35,424 nt of DNA from Prorocentrum cordatum (lineage: Eukaryota > Sar > Dinophyceae > Prorocentrales > Prorocentraceae), in the NCBI GenBank assembly GCA_963575745.1, contig CAUYUJ010011459.1, positions 391,501 to 426,924 of the forward strand, in the 5' to 3' direction. Shown one piece after another: positions 17,167-27,175 of this stretch; position 1 is the stretch's first letter, and the number at the start of each line of letters is the position of its first letter. The notes beneath the pieces were generated by a model. That model did not search any database. It was not told the origin of the DNA and saw only the letters and a program-made list of their open reading frames with translations. Made by a program: the position numbers and the translations under genes.

Positions 17167-17399
17167 GACCCCCCCGAGTGGGTAAAGGTTTATGCTGTTC
17201 CAACTTACTTTAGCCTTGATCACCAGAAACAAATTCGAGCACTAAGAAAATACCGAACCTAGAGGGTTTTCACGTGCAGGCCCTGGGAGGCGATGCTCGT
17301 TCGACACTGTTTCGGTATTTTTCTGGGAGCTGGCAATTATTTAATCGCTTCGCTCATTCCGCCGGCCTATACAGTCTCATGTCTGCCGTTTGCCCGAGG

Positions 17400-18090
17400 G
17401 CCTGGTGTCAATGCGGCGCTTTGGGGGTTCCTGGGGCCGCTTGGGGGACTCCTGGGGCGCTCGGGGGGGCATTTGGGGGGCCTGGGGCCGCTTGGGGGAC
17501 TCTTGGGGGCCTCCTGAGGGCCTCGTGGGGGCCTCTTGGGGCCTCTTAGGGGCCTCTTGGGGCCTCGTGGGGGCTTCTTAGGGCCGAGGGCTCGAAATGT
17601 TGTTTCGTGTTCCCTCTCTGGGGCCCCCTTGGGGGCGTTCTTGGGGCCCTCTTGGACCGTCTTGGAGGCTTCTTGGGCCGTCTTCGAGCCCTCTTGGGCC
17701 ATCTTGGGGCCCTCTTGGGGGCCTCTTGGGCCCTCTTGGGGCGATCTTGGGGGCCTCTTGGGCCGTCTTGGGGCGTCGGGAAGCCGAAAAGGTGGAAGCT
17801 CCAAAATCTCTCAAAAACCTAAGGAAAAACTATGAATTTTGCTTCTTGGGGCCCTTTTGGGAGTGCTCTTGGAGGCCTCTTGGGGCGTCTGGGGGCCATC
17901 TTGGGCGTCTTGGAGCGATCATGTGGCATCTCGGAACCCTTGTGTACCATCTTGGGAGCCTCTTGGGGGCATCTGGACCCGTCTTGAGGGTTTCGGGGAC
18001 GTCTCGGAGCCCTGTTGGTGCGCTCCTGGAGCGCTCCTGGAGCGCTCTGGGGGAGTCTCCGGGGATCGCTCGGGGGTCGGTCGGGGATCG
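17400..18090 (+). repeat. CTTGG/GGCC satellite, block 2
   Basis: Dozens of 'cttgggggcctcttggg'-like units of about 10-20 bp. At 17776-17845 an A-rich spacer ('gaagccgaaaagg', 'ctcaaaaacctaaggaaaaa') matches those at about 24863 and 25230, showing the same higher-order arrangement. The long frames here are not genes. Confidence 0.85.
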
Positions 18091-18609
18091 CCCAGGGTAC
18101 TTTTCGTCCGGGCACCCCCAGGGGCCGCCCCGCGCGCGAACTAGAGATACTGTTAACCAGTTACCAGAGACCTTAGCACGCCTCTGGCCCGTTGGGCCGG
18201 CGAATTTCTGGGATTTGGTTTTAAGCACGGTGGGAGCAACATAGGTAAAGGTACCAATACCTCTATCCTTCCCTCGTTTCCCTTTTTCGTGGCGTCCCGG
18301 GAGGCCCTCGTCGCCACCGCCGGGTTCGCCTCGAGATTCTCTCGTCATAGCGCACCCCGGGAGAGGTCTGGGAAGTGGCGGTATCGGTGCCTCTTGGCTT
18401 CCCCCGAGCGGGGGTACCGTGAGAGGAGGGAGAGGCTCACGGGGAGGCGCGTCGACCCCACCCCCCCACCGTCCCATGTAGCGCCAGCAGGGGTCCGATG
18501 GCCCCAGCCTCTCCAGAAGCGCGCGGATTCGCTGTTGGGAGCTTATCGGCCACGTATCGCCGATTCCAGGTCGACGTTGCCCCCCCTGAGCTGGTCCCCC
18601 CTGTCGTTT
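18091..18609. other. No gene; dispersed repeat at 18285-18400
   Basis: 18285-18400 ('tcccgggaggccctcgtc', 'gcaccccgggagaggtc') is related to 11895-11990. 18130-18270 holds short palindromes such as 'ggtaaaggtaccaatacc'. No exon is recognised. Confidence 0.45.
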
Positions 18610-18740
18610 CGGCGGCAAGCCCGGGGGGGGAATGAGAAGGGGGCGGGCCTTCTCAGGAGGCTCGGAAGTGCCCCGGCCTTCTGAGAAGTTTTGCGAGCCT
18701 TCCCCGCAGGCACAGAAAATGTCTCGGAAGGTTGGCTGCC
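18610..18740 (+). mobile_element. MITE family D, copy 3 (partial)
   Basis: The left part 'gggggggaatgagaag', 'ccttctca' and the middle 'ccttctgagaagtttt' resemble the elements at 11121 and 13329, but the right inverted end with TTCCCCCC is absent. Confidence 0.6.
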
Positions 18741-18908
18741 GGTCGCATGGGGGAGCCGGTGTTTCTTAGTTGGGAACAGCGCAGGCTACCCCAAGCCGCA
18801 AGCGCGTCGCTCATTCCCACCCGCTTCCCACTACAGAAGTAGCACCCGAGTCTCAGCACAGGCAGGGGCCAGCATCGACAACCAACGGGAATCAATGCAG
18901 ACGCCAGC

Positions 18909-18972
18909 CAGGTGCGCGATGCCCGCGAGGTGCGCCGCACGTGCCAGGTGCGCCACGCACACCGGGTGCGCC
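18909..18972 (+). repeat. GTGCGCC minisatellite, small block
   Basis: Short units of 'aggtgcgcc' and 'acgtgccaggtgcgcca'. About 50 bases upstream lies 'gtagcacccgagtctcagca' (18839), which also precedes the larger array at 20329. Confidence 0.75.
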
Positions 18973-19056
18973 ACATTGGGCCCTTAATCTTGGTCAAGCA
19001 CGGATGCAAAATGACGGCGGTGTTGCGAGCATTGTGTATTGTGTGTGCAGTCAATG

Positions 19057-19228
19057 TGCAGTCAACCATGACAGTAAGGATGGGGCAATTTTCCAAGGCT
19101 ACCCTTGCATCCTTGCCCCTTCGGTATTCGGCATCCTTCGGCATGCTGCTGCGCTGCGCACGGAAAACGTCAACATGGCGTTCCGAGGCCCTCGCATCCT
19201 TACCGCGCATCTTTACTATCCTGGTCGT
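19057..19228 (+). mobile_element. MITE family B, copy 5
   Basis: It contains 'cagtcaaccatgacagtaag', 'cttgcatccttgccccttcg', 'gaggccctcgcatccttacc' and a right end near 'ctttactatcctggtcgtg'. Both ends have diverged from TACAGTCAACC. Confidence 0.65.
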
Positions 19229-19355
19229 GTGTCTTGTGTGTACGTGGGCGTGCGCCCGCGATCACCGTGCAGCTGTTCTCGACAGGGGTAGTAGGCTTGC
19301 ACACTGCAGGCAGTTTGCCGCCCCACCCGCCGTCCCTGGTGAGGTGTTTTTTTTC

Positions 19356-19521
19356 TCTCAGGAGGGAAAAGAAAACACAGAGACAATCAATCGTCGATTC
19401 CCCGAGAAAGCAGAGGAAAATATAGGAAGTGGGGGGGGGGAGACAGAAACCCAGAAAATGTTTGAAAATAGTGGGAATCATGATATTTGTCTCTATTTAT
19501 TTGTGTGTCCCAGGGCCCCTT
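19356..19521 (+). mobile_element. MITE family H, copy 2
   Basis: Matches 15273-15423: 'acacagagacaatcaatcgt', 'gaaaatatagg', 'gaaacccagaaaatg' and 'ttatttgtgtgtcccagggc'. It adds a long G-run at about 19428. The two ends are loosely inverted. Confidence 0.65.
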
Positions 19522-19548
19522 AATGTTTGTTTTCTTCGGATAGGGATG

Positions 19549-20085
19549 GTGGGCCTGCACGCCACAGGTGATAAGCTTCAGGAGCGACAGAAGGACGGAC
19601 GTACACGTACATGAGTCCACGCTTGTTTCGAGAGTACGCATTGCCCAAATGTTCGTATCACGCGGCATCGCGGATCGAGGGGCCGTGTACGTTCTCTGTG
19701 GGTTCCCTAGTGTTGGCCTCCCCGCCGACCCTGTCAAACACCAAGGCAAAATGGTCGCGGGGCGCCTGCGACTGATCAAGATGTCGGTGTAGAGTGCACG
19801 TTGGAGGGTGTTGCCATTGCACACAGCAGGCAACATGCCAGCACCCCTGCCGAAAACCAACTCAAAGTGATCGCGGGACGTCCGCGCATGATCGAGATTC
19901 TGATACATAGTACATTTCTGATGTTTTGTTGCAAGGGGTGGCCGGGGGTCCGGCATTCACACAGCAGGCAACATATTGGCCCCCCCGCCGTCTCTTCGAA
20001 CAAAAAACATTGCAAAGTGACCGCGGGGCGTCCGCGTGTGATCCAGATTTTGATGTGCAAGGTGTTGCTTGACACGGTTGGCGGG
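19549..20085 (+). repeat. Degenerate ~139-bp repeat, main block
   Basis: Units share 'cacacagcaggcaacat' (19823, 19962), a GCC-rich segment with 'cccgccg' or 'ccctgcc', a run such as 'caaagtgatcgcgggacgtc' and 'gcatgatcgagatt'. The spacing between the clearest two is 139 bp. Related pieces occur at about 19290-19340 and 20810-21010. Confidence 0.65.
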
Positions 20086-20328
20086 GGGGGGCTGTCATGG
20101 CCCCAGGTTTGTCGCAGTCGGGCGGGGGAGGGGCGTATGTTAATGGCTAACAAACAAGAGTGATCAAGACACTTCTCCCTGATGCAAACTGTGTGGCTCA
20201 CTCCCACTTGCCCGCCCTCCCAACACATAAGTAGCACCCGAGTCTCAGCACATTCAGAGATCGTCTTTGGATGGGCAGCTACTGGAAATTAGTACGGACC
20301 CCTGCTGTGCGACGCTGGGGCGAGGTGC

Positions 20329-20725
20329 GCCACGCGTGCCAGGCGCGCCACGCGCACTAGGCGCGGCAGGCACCCCTGGGGCCCAGTCGTGCCAGACACG
20401 CATGGTGCGCCAGATGCGCCAAGCGCTCGAGTGGTGCCATGTGTGCCGCATGGTCCAGCCGCGCCAGCTGCCACGTTCGGGACACGCGCAGAGTGTGCCA
20501 GGTGCGCCCGCGCACGTGAGGTTGGGGTGAGATGCGCCACGCGTGCCAGGCGCGCCAAGTGCGCCAGGCACCCCTCGGGCACAAGCCTTCCAGGCACGCC
20601 TGGCGGGCCAGATGCGCCACGTGCCCCATGTGCGCCATGCTTGCGCCATGTGTGCCGCATGGCCCAGCCGCGCCAGGTGCGCACGGTCAGGACACGCGCA
20701 GAGTGCGGCAGGTGCGCCCGCACAC
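20329..20725 (+). repeat. GTGCGCC / CGCGCCA minisatellite array
   Basis: About 400 bp of variable 8-11 bp units ('tgcgccacgcgtgccaggcg'). Two sub-blocks each end with 'cgtgtgccgcatggcccagc'-like and 'ggacacgcgcagagtg' segments (about 20440-20510 and 20640-20715), so a roughly 200-bp higher-order unit is duplicated. The upstream block 'gtagcacccgagtctcagca' at 20231 is shared with 18839. Confidence 0.75.
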
Positions 20726-20809
20726 ATCGGGACACATGTCCCACCCACCCACCCCCCACCATCCCTGTCGAAAATCAGTGCGCAATCGCGGCGAGGTGGC
20801 CAACATGAC

Positions 20810-21010
20810 GTTTGGTGGGCCTGCACGCTTCAGATTGTATGCCAGCACCTTTGCCGCCCCTGTCAAAACCTCAGCAAAGTAATCGCGGGGTGCCCGCGCA
20901 CGACTTAGATCTAGCCGCGACGTGTAGTTTGCTCACAGGGGCAGTGGCCCTGCGCTCAGCAGGCAACATGCTGGCACCTCCGCCGTTCCTGCCAAAAGCC
21001 AATGGGAAGT
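20810..21010 (+). repeat. Degenerate ~139-bp repeat, second block
   Basis: Two further units: 'tgccagcacctttgccgccc' with 'agtaatcgcggggtgcccgc', and 'cagcaggcaacatgctggc' with 'gccgttcctgcc'. Related to 19549-20085. Confidence 0.6.
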
Positions 21011-21640
21011 GCCTGCGCCCCCTCCCCGAACATGACTCGCGATGTTGCCGCAGAGTGCACTCTGCGTTGTTGCTCGCTGGAGGCTCGAATTGCGCCCGGC
21101 GCGCCCAAGCTGACATGAGTTTCGGGAGTCCGAATCGCTCCCCGACGGGGCACCAAGTCCCGCCTCATTCCCCGTCGCACCCCCGACAGGATCGGGGAAC
21201 GCCGATTCTGTCGGGGAGGGAAGTTATGCCCCCACAGCCTGCTCCTGGCGCCTCCCTGCCGAGGGGGTGGCAGGAACCGGGGCGACGGTCTCTCATGGGA
21301 TTGCGAAGGGCCGCCGTCCCCCGGGGGAAAAGGAGAGCCGCCCTGGGGGATTGACCTGTCAATCCACAGTGAGAGGAGAGCGGCATTCCTGCCGCCCACC
21401 CCCCGGCCGGGCCGCCCCGGCCCCCCTGCGCGCTGATGGCTGGCCAGGTGGGGGGGATGGGGGGGGTCTGTTATCGAAGACGCCTAATGTCCAAAACTTG
21501 TTAAAAAATGATGACCCCCCCCTTCCCCCCCCCCCCCGGACCCCGACTGCCATTAATCCGCGCCCGAACAATTTTAGATGTCCCCCAAGAAATAATTCCA
21601 TGGATGCCGATCGATGCCACTTGTATAGACCTCGATACAA
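21011..21640. other. No gene; includes a strong hairpin at 21180-21216
   Basis: The hairpin 'ccccgacaggatcgg' / 'ccgattctgtcgggg' has one mismatch in 15 pairs. G- and C-runs at about 21450-21470 and 21520-21540 could also pair. No coding frame is convincing. Confidence 0.5.
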
Positions 21641-23213
21641 GGGAGAATGCCGATGGGGATGCCCTCGTTTTCCGATCAGAGAATGCGTTTTTTTTGTGTG
21701 TTTTTTTTTGTTTTTACATTGGGTTTTCGCCATTTGGTTTAGGAATTCAACATTGCCCCCGTGGTATACAACCTATCAGCGGCACGCCGCAGCCGCGCAC
21801 GCGCGCGCGCCGCGCGTTGGCGCTCGGCATTTGCGCATTCAGTGTCGCGTATCCACATGGGGATGCCCGCGTCTTCCGATCAGAGAATGTGTTTTTTTAC
21901 ATTGGGTTTTCGCCATTGGATTTGGGAGTTCAACCTCGCTCCCGTTGTCTAAAGCTCATCAGCGGCACGCCGCCGCCGCGCGCGCGCGCCGGCGATTGGC
22001 ATTTGCGCATTCAGCGTCCATATCCACACGTGGATGCCCCCACCTTCCGATCAGAGAATGATTTTTTACGTCGGGTTTTCGCCATTGGGTTTTGGAGTTC
22101 AACATGGCTCCCGTTGCATATCAAGTCTATCAGCGCAGCTGCGCGCCGCCGCCGCGCGCGCGCGCTCACGCGCGCTGGCGATTGGCATTTGCGCATTCAG
22201 CGTCGCAGGTCCACATGGGGATGCCCCCGTCCGCCGATCAGAAAATGATGTTTTATTGGGTTTCCGCCATTGTGTTTTGGAGTTCAATAGCGCCCCCATT
22301 CATAAATCTACCTGCGGCACGCCGCTGCCGCGCGCGCGCTGGCGATTGGCACGCGCGCATTCAGCGTCGCATATCCACACGGGGATGCCCCCGTCTTCCA
22401 ATCAGAGAATGATTGTTTACATGGGGTTTTCGCCATTGGATTTTGGAGTGCAACATCGCTCCCGTTATATAAAATCTACGAGCGGCACGCCGCCGCCGCG
22501 CGCGCGCTGGCGCCTGGCATTTTTGCATTCCGCGTCGCATATCCACATGAGGGTGTTCCCGTCTTCCGATCAGAGAATGAAATGTTACATTGGGTTTTCG
22601 CCATTGGGCTCGGGAGATCAAATTTCGCCCCGTTGGATAAAATCTATCAGCGGCATGCCGCCGCCGCGCGCGCGCGAAATTTCGCCCCGCTGCATAAAAC
22701 TTGCCAGCGGCAAGCCGCCGCCGCGCGCGCGTCGGCGCCTGGCATTTTTGCATTCAGCGTCGCATATCCACATGAGGATGTCCCCGTCTTCCGATCAGAA
22801 AAGGATTTTTTTCATTCGGGCTTCGCCATTGGATTTTGGAGTTCAACCTCGCGCCCGTTGTCTTCAACCTATCAGCGGCACGCCGCCGCCGCGCGCGCGT
22901 TGGCGATGATCGGCACGTGCGCATTCGGCGTCGCAGATCCACGCGCGGGCGCCCCCGTCTTCCGATCGGGGAATAATTTGTTCGTTGGGTTTCCGCCGTT
23001 GGGTTTTGGAGTTCAACGTGGCCCCCGACACATGAAGCCCATCAGCGACATGCCGCCGCCGCGCGCGCTGGCGCTTGGCAGCATGCACGCAGCGTCGTAT
23101 ATCCACACGGGGATGCCCCCGTCTTCCGACCAGAGAATGCGTTTTTTTCTTAGATTGGGTCTTCGCCGTTGGATTTTTGGAGCGCAACATCGCCCCCGAA
23201 GCCGATCAGCGGC

Positions 23214-23257
<44 letters not shown>

Positions 23258-23950
23258 CCCGCCCCCGCCGCCGCGCGCGCGCGCGCGCGCGTTGGCGATT
23301 GGCATTTGCGCATTCAGTGTCGCATGTCCACGCGAGGATGCCCCCGTCTTCCGATCAGAGAATGGATTTTTACATTCGGGTTCCGCCATTGGGTTTGGGA
23401 GTTCAACATGGCTCCCGTTGTATAGTAATCGATTAGCGGCATGCCGCCTCCGCGCGCGCGTTGGCGATTGGCACGCGCGCATTCAGTGTCGCATATCCAC
23501 GCGGGGATGCCCCCCGTCTTCCGATCATAGATTGCATTTTTACATGGGGTTTTAGCCATTGGGCTCTGGAGTGCAACATCGCCCCCGCTGCATCAAATCT
23601 ATCAGCGGCATGCCGCCGCCGCGCGCGCTCCTTGGCGATTGGCAATGTGGCATTCAATGTCGTATATCCACATGGTGATGTCCCCGTTCTCCGATCAGAG
23701 AATGGTTTTTTGGTGGGTTTTCGACATTGGGTTTTGGAAATCAAATTTCGCCCCGCCGCATAGAATTTATCAGCGGCACGCCGCCGCCGCGCGCGCGCGC
23801 GAAACTTCGTCCCGCTGTATAGAAATCTATCAGCGGCATGCCGCCGCCGCGCGCTGGCGCTTGGCATTTTTGCATCCAGTGTCGTATTTCCACATTGGGA
23901 TGTTCCCGTCTTCCGATCGTCGCATCAAATCTATCAGCGGCATGCGGCGT
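21640..23950 (+). repeat. Satellite array, 13 units of ~170 bp
   Basis: Each unit carries 'tccgatcagagaatg', 'ttacattgggttttcgccat', 'ttggagttcaaca', 'atcagcggcacgccgccgcc' then an alternating CG run, 'ggcgattggcatttgcgcat' and 'tcagtgtcgcatatccaca'. The 'ccgatcag' core recurs at 21672, 21876, 22047, 22234, 22398, 22566, 22791, 22962, 23126, 23351, 23521, 23691 and 23913. Most spacings are 164-171. Three of about 222-225 are longer units: two have a duplicated 'cgcgaaatttcgccccgctg'-type segment and one has a GCC expansion. The lengths are not multiples of three, so the frames through it are not genes. Confidence 0.92.
23219..23291 (+). repeat. GCC microsatellite passing into alternating CG
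   Basis: (GCC)n with CCG shift, then (CG)n, an expanded version of the CG island in each 170-bp unit. The alternating purine-pyrimidine run could adopt Z-DNA. Confidence 0.95.
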
Positions 23951-24230
23951 TTGCGTAGCCAACGCAGCTTCGCAACCTAGACAGGGCGCGCGGTGCGCAG
24001 GGAGTGGTCCCTGAGCGCTGTCTCTATCCACGCTGGGGCCGCAGGGCGTAGCAGGCGCGGCCTGGCGCCAAGAGGGGGTGCGCAGGAATATGCCCCTGCA
24101 CGCAAGGCGCCAGGGCGGTCGCGGGGGCGTCTCCAGCGATCCAGTTTGCCCCGTTTCCTTTTTTTCTCCACGGGCGCACTACAGCTTTGGGGAAAGCCAT
24201 GTTTAAACATTTTCTCCCCCCAAATAGTTT
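23951..24230. other. Flank of the satellite, no gene
   Basis: GC-rich with 'ggcgcggcctggcgcc' and 'aaggcgccagggcgg' forming small palindromes. No exon or element is recognised. Confidence 0.4.
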
Positions 24231-24244
24231 ATTTGAACAGTTTT

Positions 24245-24610
24245 TATACATTGCGGCGAATCACCGCCGCCCCCTCTGCCTTTTTTGGAAGCGCCTGCAT
24301 GGCCGAAAGTTGGGTCTGAGTTTGGCCAAGCTATCGGGCCACGCGTTCCCCGAGTGGGTTTCGGAAGTTTTCGGGGAACAAGGAGTCGGGCGAGCTATCG
24401 GACCAGGTGGTTTCCCAGTTTTGGGCCTTCCTGGAGGACGTCTTGGAGGGCCCTTGGGCCGTCGTGGCCCTGTCATGAATAAACAGGGGGCGGCGGATCG
24501 AAGACGCCTACGGCGAATCACCGCCGCCCCCTGCCTTTCATGGGAGCGCCTATGTGGCCGAATGTTGAGGCCAGACCTGCCAAACCTTCGGTTTGGAAAG
24601 CCTTCGGGGA
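24245..24610 (+). repeat. Two copies of a ~130-bp repeat
   Basis: 24252-24400 and 24509-24610 both begin 'cggcgaatcaccgccgcccc', contain 'ggccgaa-gttg' and end 'ttcggggaaca'. Between them 'caggggg cggcggatcgaa' at about 24484 is the inverted counterpart of the start and is also present at 25663. Confidence 0.65.
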
Positions 24611-25540
24611 ACACGTGAGCATTTTGAAGGTCATATTGGCCGCCTGGAGGCTATTTTGATATTTTTTTCGGGCCTTCTTGGAGGACGTCTTGGAGGGTTC
24701 GTGGGCCGTCTTGGAGGCCATTCTGAGCGTCTTGGAGGCCTCTTCGGCCGTCTTGGGGGCCTTTTGGGGCCGTCTTGGGCACCTCTTGGGCCGTTCTGGG
24801 GCCGTCTTGGAGGGATGCTTTTTGGGCGATCTTTGGGGGCTCTTGCGCCGTATCGGGCCGTCGGAAGGCCGAAACAAAGCAAATGTCAAAATCCTTCAAA
24901 AACCCATGGGAAACCATTATTTTTGGCCTTTCCTGGCCTTCCTGGAGGCCCTCTTGGAGGCCGGTTGGGACGTCTTGGGCCAGCTGCGAGCCACCTTCGG
25001 CTATCTTGGTGGGTTCCTGGCCCGTCTGACGCCGTCGGAAGCCGTTTGGGGGGCCTTTCTGGGCCGACTTGGGGCCCGCTTGGGGTGCTCCAACACCCTC
25101 TTAGAGGCCATCTTGAGCGTTGTGGATGCCTCTTGGGCCGTCTTGGGGCCCTCCTGGGGCCGTCTTGGAGGCCTCTTGGGCCGTCACGGGGCCACATTGG
25201 AGGCCTTTTGGGCGATCTTGGGGCGTCTGGCGCCGTCGGAAAGCCGAAAAGGCGCAAATGCCAAACTCTTTCAAAAACCTAATGAAAAACAATGATTGTG
25301 GCCTCCCTGGAGGACCTTTTGGAGGCCTCTGAGGCCGTCTTGGAGGCCTTTGGGGGGCCTCTTGGGCCGTTTGGGGCCATGTTGAGGCTATCTTAGGCCG
25401 TGTTGAGTGCATCTTGGATTGTTTTGGAGGCATCTTGGAACCATCTTAGCCGTCTTGGAAGCCATCTTGGCTGTCTTGGATGCATCTTGGAGACCATCTT
25501 GGGCCGTCTTGGAGCCGTCTGGAGCAGGAAAAACCTTTAC
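24611..25540 (+). repeat. CTTGG/GGCC satellite, block 3, with ~367-bp higher-order period
   Basis: Short 'cttggaggcc' and 'gccgtcttgg' units are interrupted by A-rich spacers at about 24863-24925 and 25230-25295 ('gtcggaa-gccgaaa', 'caaatg-caaa', 'tcaaaaacc'), 367 bp apart, and a diverged one at about 25525. The repeat of spacer plus block is the real unit. Confidence 0.85.
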
Positions 25541-26076
25541 AACCAAATCTCCCAGGACCCCGGCTGGACGGACCGAAGCCCCAGGAGGAGTTCTTTCGGA
25601 AAAATAACCAAAACCAAAACCGATAGGATTCGGCACGCCAGGCACCCCTGCGATGAATCGACAGGGGGCGGCGGATCGAATGGCCTTCGGCCCATCCCGC
25701 CACCGTGCTTGGGTTGTGGTTCAAAGGCCTCTCCCGCCCGAGCCCCCCGCCGCACCCCCCTTGCTAATCGGATTTCCGATCCGAGGTGAAGGGGAGGGTG
25801 ACAGCCGATCATCTCACACGCCTTGGCACCCACGGCAAGGGGGGTTCGGCGGACTTCACTGGTATTTGGGGCATTCGTACATGAGCGCCCGCGTTGTTTT
25901 CGTGATACGAAATTGTCGTTCTCCTCCTTGTCTGCCTACGACGCGGAGGAAGAGGATGACGGTGAGGACGGGGAGGAGGGAGGAGGGAGGAGCCGTTGAT
26001 TGAGAAGCCCCGCCGCCTTCTGAGAAGGCCAACTCCTCACTTCCCCCCTCGCTCGCCCCCGAATTGCCCCTCGTAG
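25541..26076. other. 3' part of intron 6, no gene
   Basis: 25664-25725 ('gggggcggcgga', 'tggccttcggccca', 'cccgccaccg') is shared with 8562-8625. 25990-26062 is the right end of a family D MITE. It ends in the acceptor of exon 7. Confidence 0.5.
26000..26062 (+). mobile_element. MITE family D, copy 4 (right end only)
   Basis: 'gccttctgagaaggcc' and 'cttcccccctcgctcgcccc' match the right terminus of the family D elements. It ends about 15 bases before the exon 7 acceptor 'cctcgtag'. Confidence 0.65.
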
Positions 26077-26168
26077 GAGGACTGGATCGCGGTCGGCAGG
26101 GACGTGGAGAAGGGCCTCATCTCGGCCCGGACGAGACGGGCGGGCCAGGGGAACGGGTGGCACGACAG
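26077..26168 (+). CDS. Exon 7 of the LicD-like gene
   Basis: After 'cctcgtag' the frame reads 'EDWIAVGRDVEKGLISARTR', then 'RAGQGNGWHD'. Joined to exon 6 this gives ...VMLGVAREEDWIAVGRD, a natural continuation of the family (W-x-x-[IV]-G-R-D-[IV]-E). The donor 'cgacag|gtgttgcg' (GT) leaves phase 2, which fits the start of exon 8 at 26623. The frame remains open further (to about 26310, where 'ggcag|gtattt' is a second strong donor), so the exon could be longer. Confidence 0.6.
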
Positions 26169-26466
26169 GTGTTGCGTGCAGTTGGTTTCGGCCCCGCCGC
26201 CGAGCGCAGCCCTCGATGCGCTGGCGCCGGGAGGCGCCATGAAAACCAGCCACGTGCGTGAGCTGAGTCCCCGAACCCCTCGAGTCATGACAAGAATCAC
26301 GACGGCAGGTATTTGTTGCTACTTTCGGCCTCTCCAGGGCCCTCACCTGGCATCGGGACCGTCAATAAACGATTCAGGGTGAAAAACTGGTCCCGAGGAG
26401 GAAGGGTCGAGACCTCTGGGCTTCGACGTCACGAAAGAATACATGGCGTCGGGGGTCTGGGTTTAG
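26169..26466. other. Probable intron 7, no separate gene
   Basis: Contains an alternative continuation of exon 7 to about 26308, and otherwise nothing recognisable before the family A MITE. Confidence 0.4.
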
Positions 26467-26618
26467 GTCGGGCACGTCCCCCAACAGATGGACTTTGGAC
26501 GAGAAATGAAATATAGTCAAGGCATGCTCAAACATAGTCAACAAATTATATAAAAATCGTCCCCAGATCATGTCGTTACTATTTTCGAATATTCCTCCTG
26601 TAGAGGGACATGCCCGAC
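26467..26618 (-). mobile_element. MITE family A, copy 3 (inverted)
   Basis: It runs from 'gtcgggcacgtcccccaaca' to 'ctgtagagggacatgcccga' plus 'c'. The complement is collinear with the other copies ('ggaggaatattcgaaaatag', 'gatctggggacgat'). Its end lies 4 bases before one candidate start of exon 8 and 17 before the other. A 'gtctgggt' direct repeat occurs on both sides (about 26456 and 26622). Confidence 0.85.
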
Positions 26619-26622
26619 TAAG

Positions 26623-26775
26623 TCTGGGTCTGCAGCCGCCCTTCGACTTGCCCCCCCTTTCGTCCGGCCCGGTGGTGGCCAGGGGCTGGGCACGGTGCTG
26701 GCTGAAGAGCTCGGTGTCGCTAGAGTCGGAGCTGCACGACACGGCGCGGCGGGACCTGCTCTATTTCGGGAAAAC
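26623..26775 (+). CDS. Exon 8 of the LicD-like gene
   Basis: It reads 'PPFDLPPLSSGPVVARGWAR', then 'CWLKSSVSLESELHDTARRD' and 'LLYFGK', ending 'aaaac|gtaaga', a strong GT donor in phase 2. If unspliced, the frame would stop at 26777. Two acceptors are possible: 'gactaag' (26622), matching the exon 7 donor phase, or 'gtctgcag' (26635), phase 0. The 'SLESELHD..RRDLLYF' segment followed by 'VLLDVTSYV' in exon 9 fits the strand order of LicD proteins as I know them. Confidence 0.6.
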
Positions 26776-27035
26776 GTAAGACTCGGGCAAGCCGGAACTC
26801 GGGCTTGCCGACCTTTTTTTGACGAGCGCGTCCTGAAGTTTGACGGTCCCGTTTTCGTGGGATGTCTGCAGCGGGAGCCCGCGTCAAATTTCAGGCTGGG
26901 TATCGTCATCTTTATGATGGCCCCCGTCAGGCCAACCCGAGTCCCCCGTAGCCGAGTCTCACGTCTCCCCGACTATTGTGTGAAGACGAGCCCGGCGTAT
27001 GTCGAGGGAGAAAAACGGCACAAGCATAAACTGTG
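26776..27035. other. Start of intron 8, no gene
   Basis: Contains small inverted pieces ('actcgggcaagcc' / 'ggcttgcc', 'gtttgacg' / 'cgtcaaa'). No exon. Confidence 0.4.
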
Positions 27036-27168
27036 GCGCTCCGCGCGGATTTCTTGCATCCGCGTTGGGGGCCCCCCGGCGGCGCCTCCGACGGCGCCCC
27101 TGGCGTCGCCTCCGCGCGCCAGGGAAGGGGGGTCCAGCGCAGATCCAAGGAATTCGCGCGGAGCCCCA
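27036..27168. mobile_element. Foldback MITE family F, copy 3
   Basis: The left end 'gcgctccgcgcggatttctt' pairs with the right end 'aaggaattcgcgcggagc'. The interior 'ggcggcgcctccgacggcgc' is as in the other copies. Confidence 0.75.
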
Positions 27169-27175
27169 AAAGTCA

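Noticed and set aside
20254-20908. Arg/Ala/His-rich repeated frames on both strands
   Set aside because: Translations of the GTGCGCC minisatellite, open in nearly all frames because stops cannot form.
21267-23555. Long frames of 250-290 codons with repeated motifs, as in a repeat protein
   Set aside because: They arise from the 170-bp satellite, whose unit length is not a multiple of three and whose frames shift between units.
21640-23950. CRISPR-like array
   Set aside because: The 164-225-bp units diverge throughout, with no constant short repeat and unique spacers, and the genome is eukaryotic.
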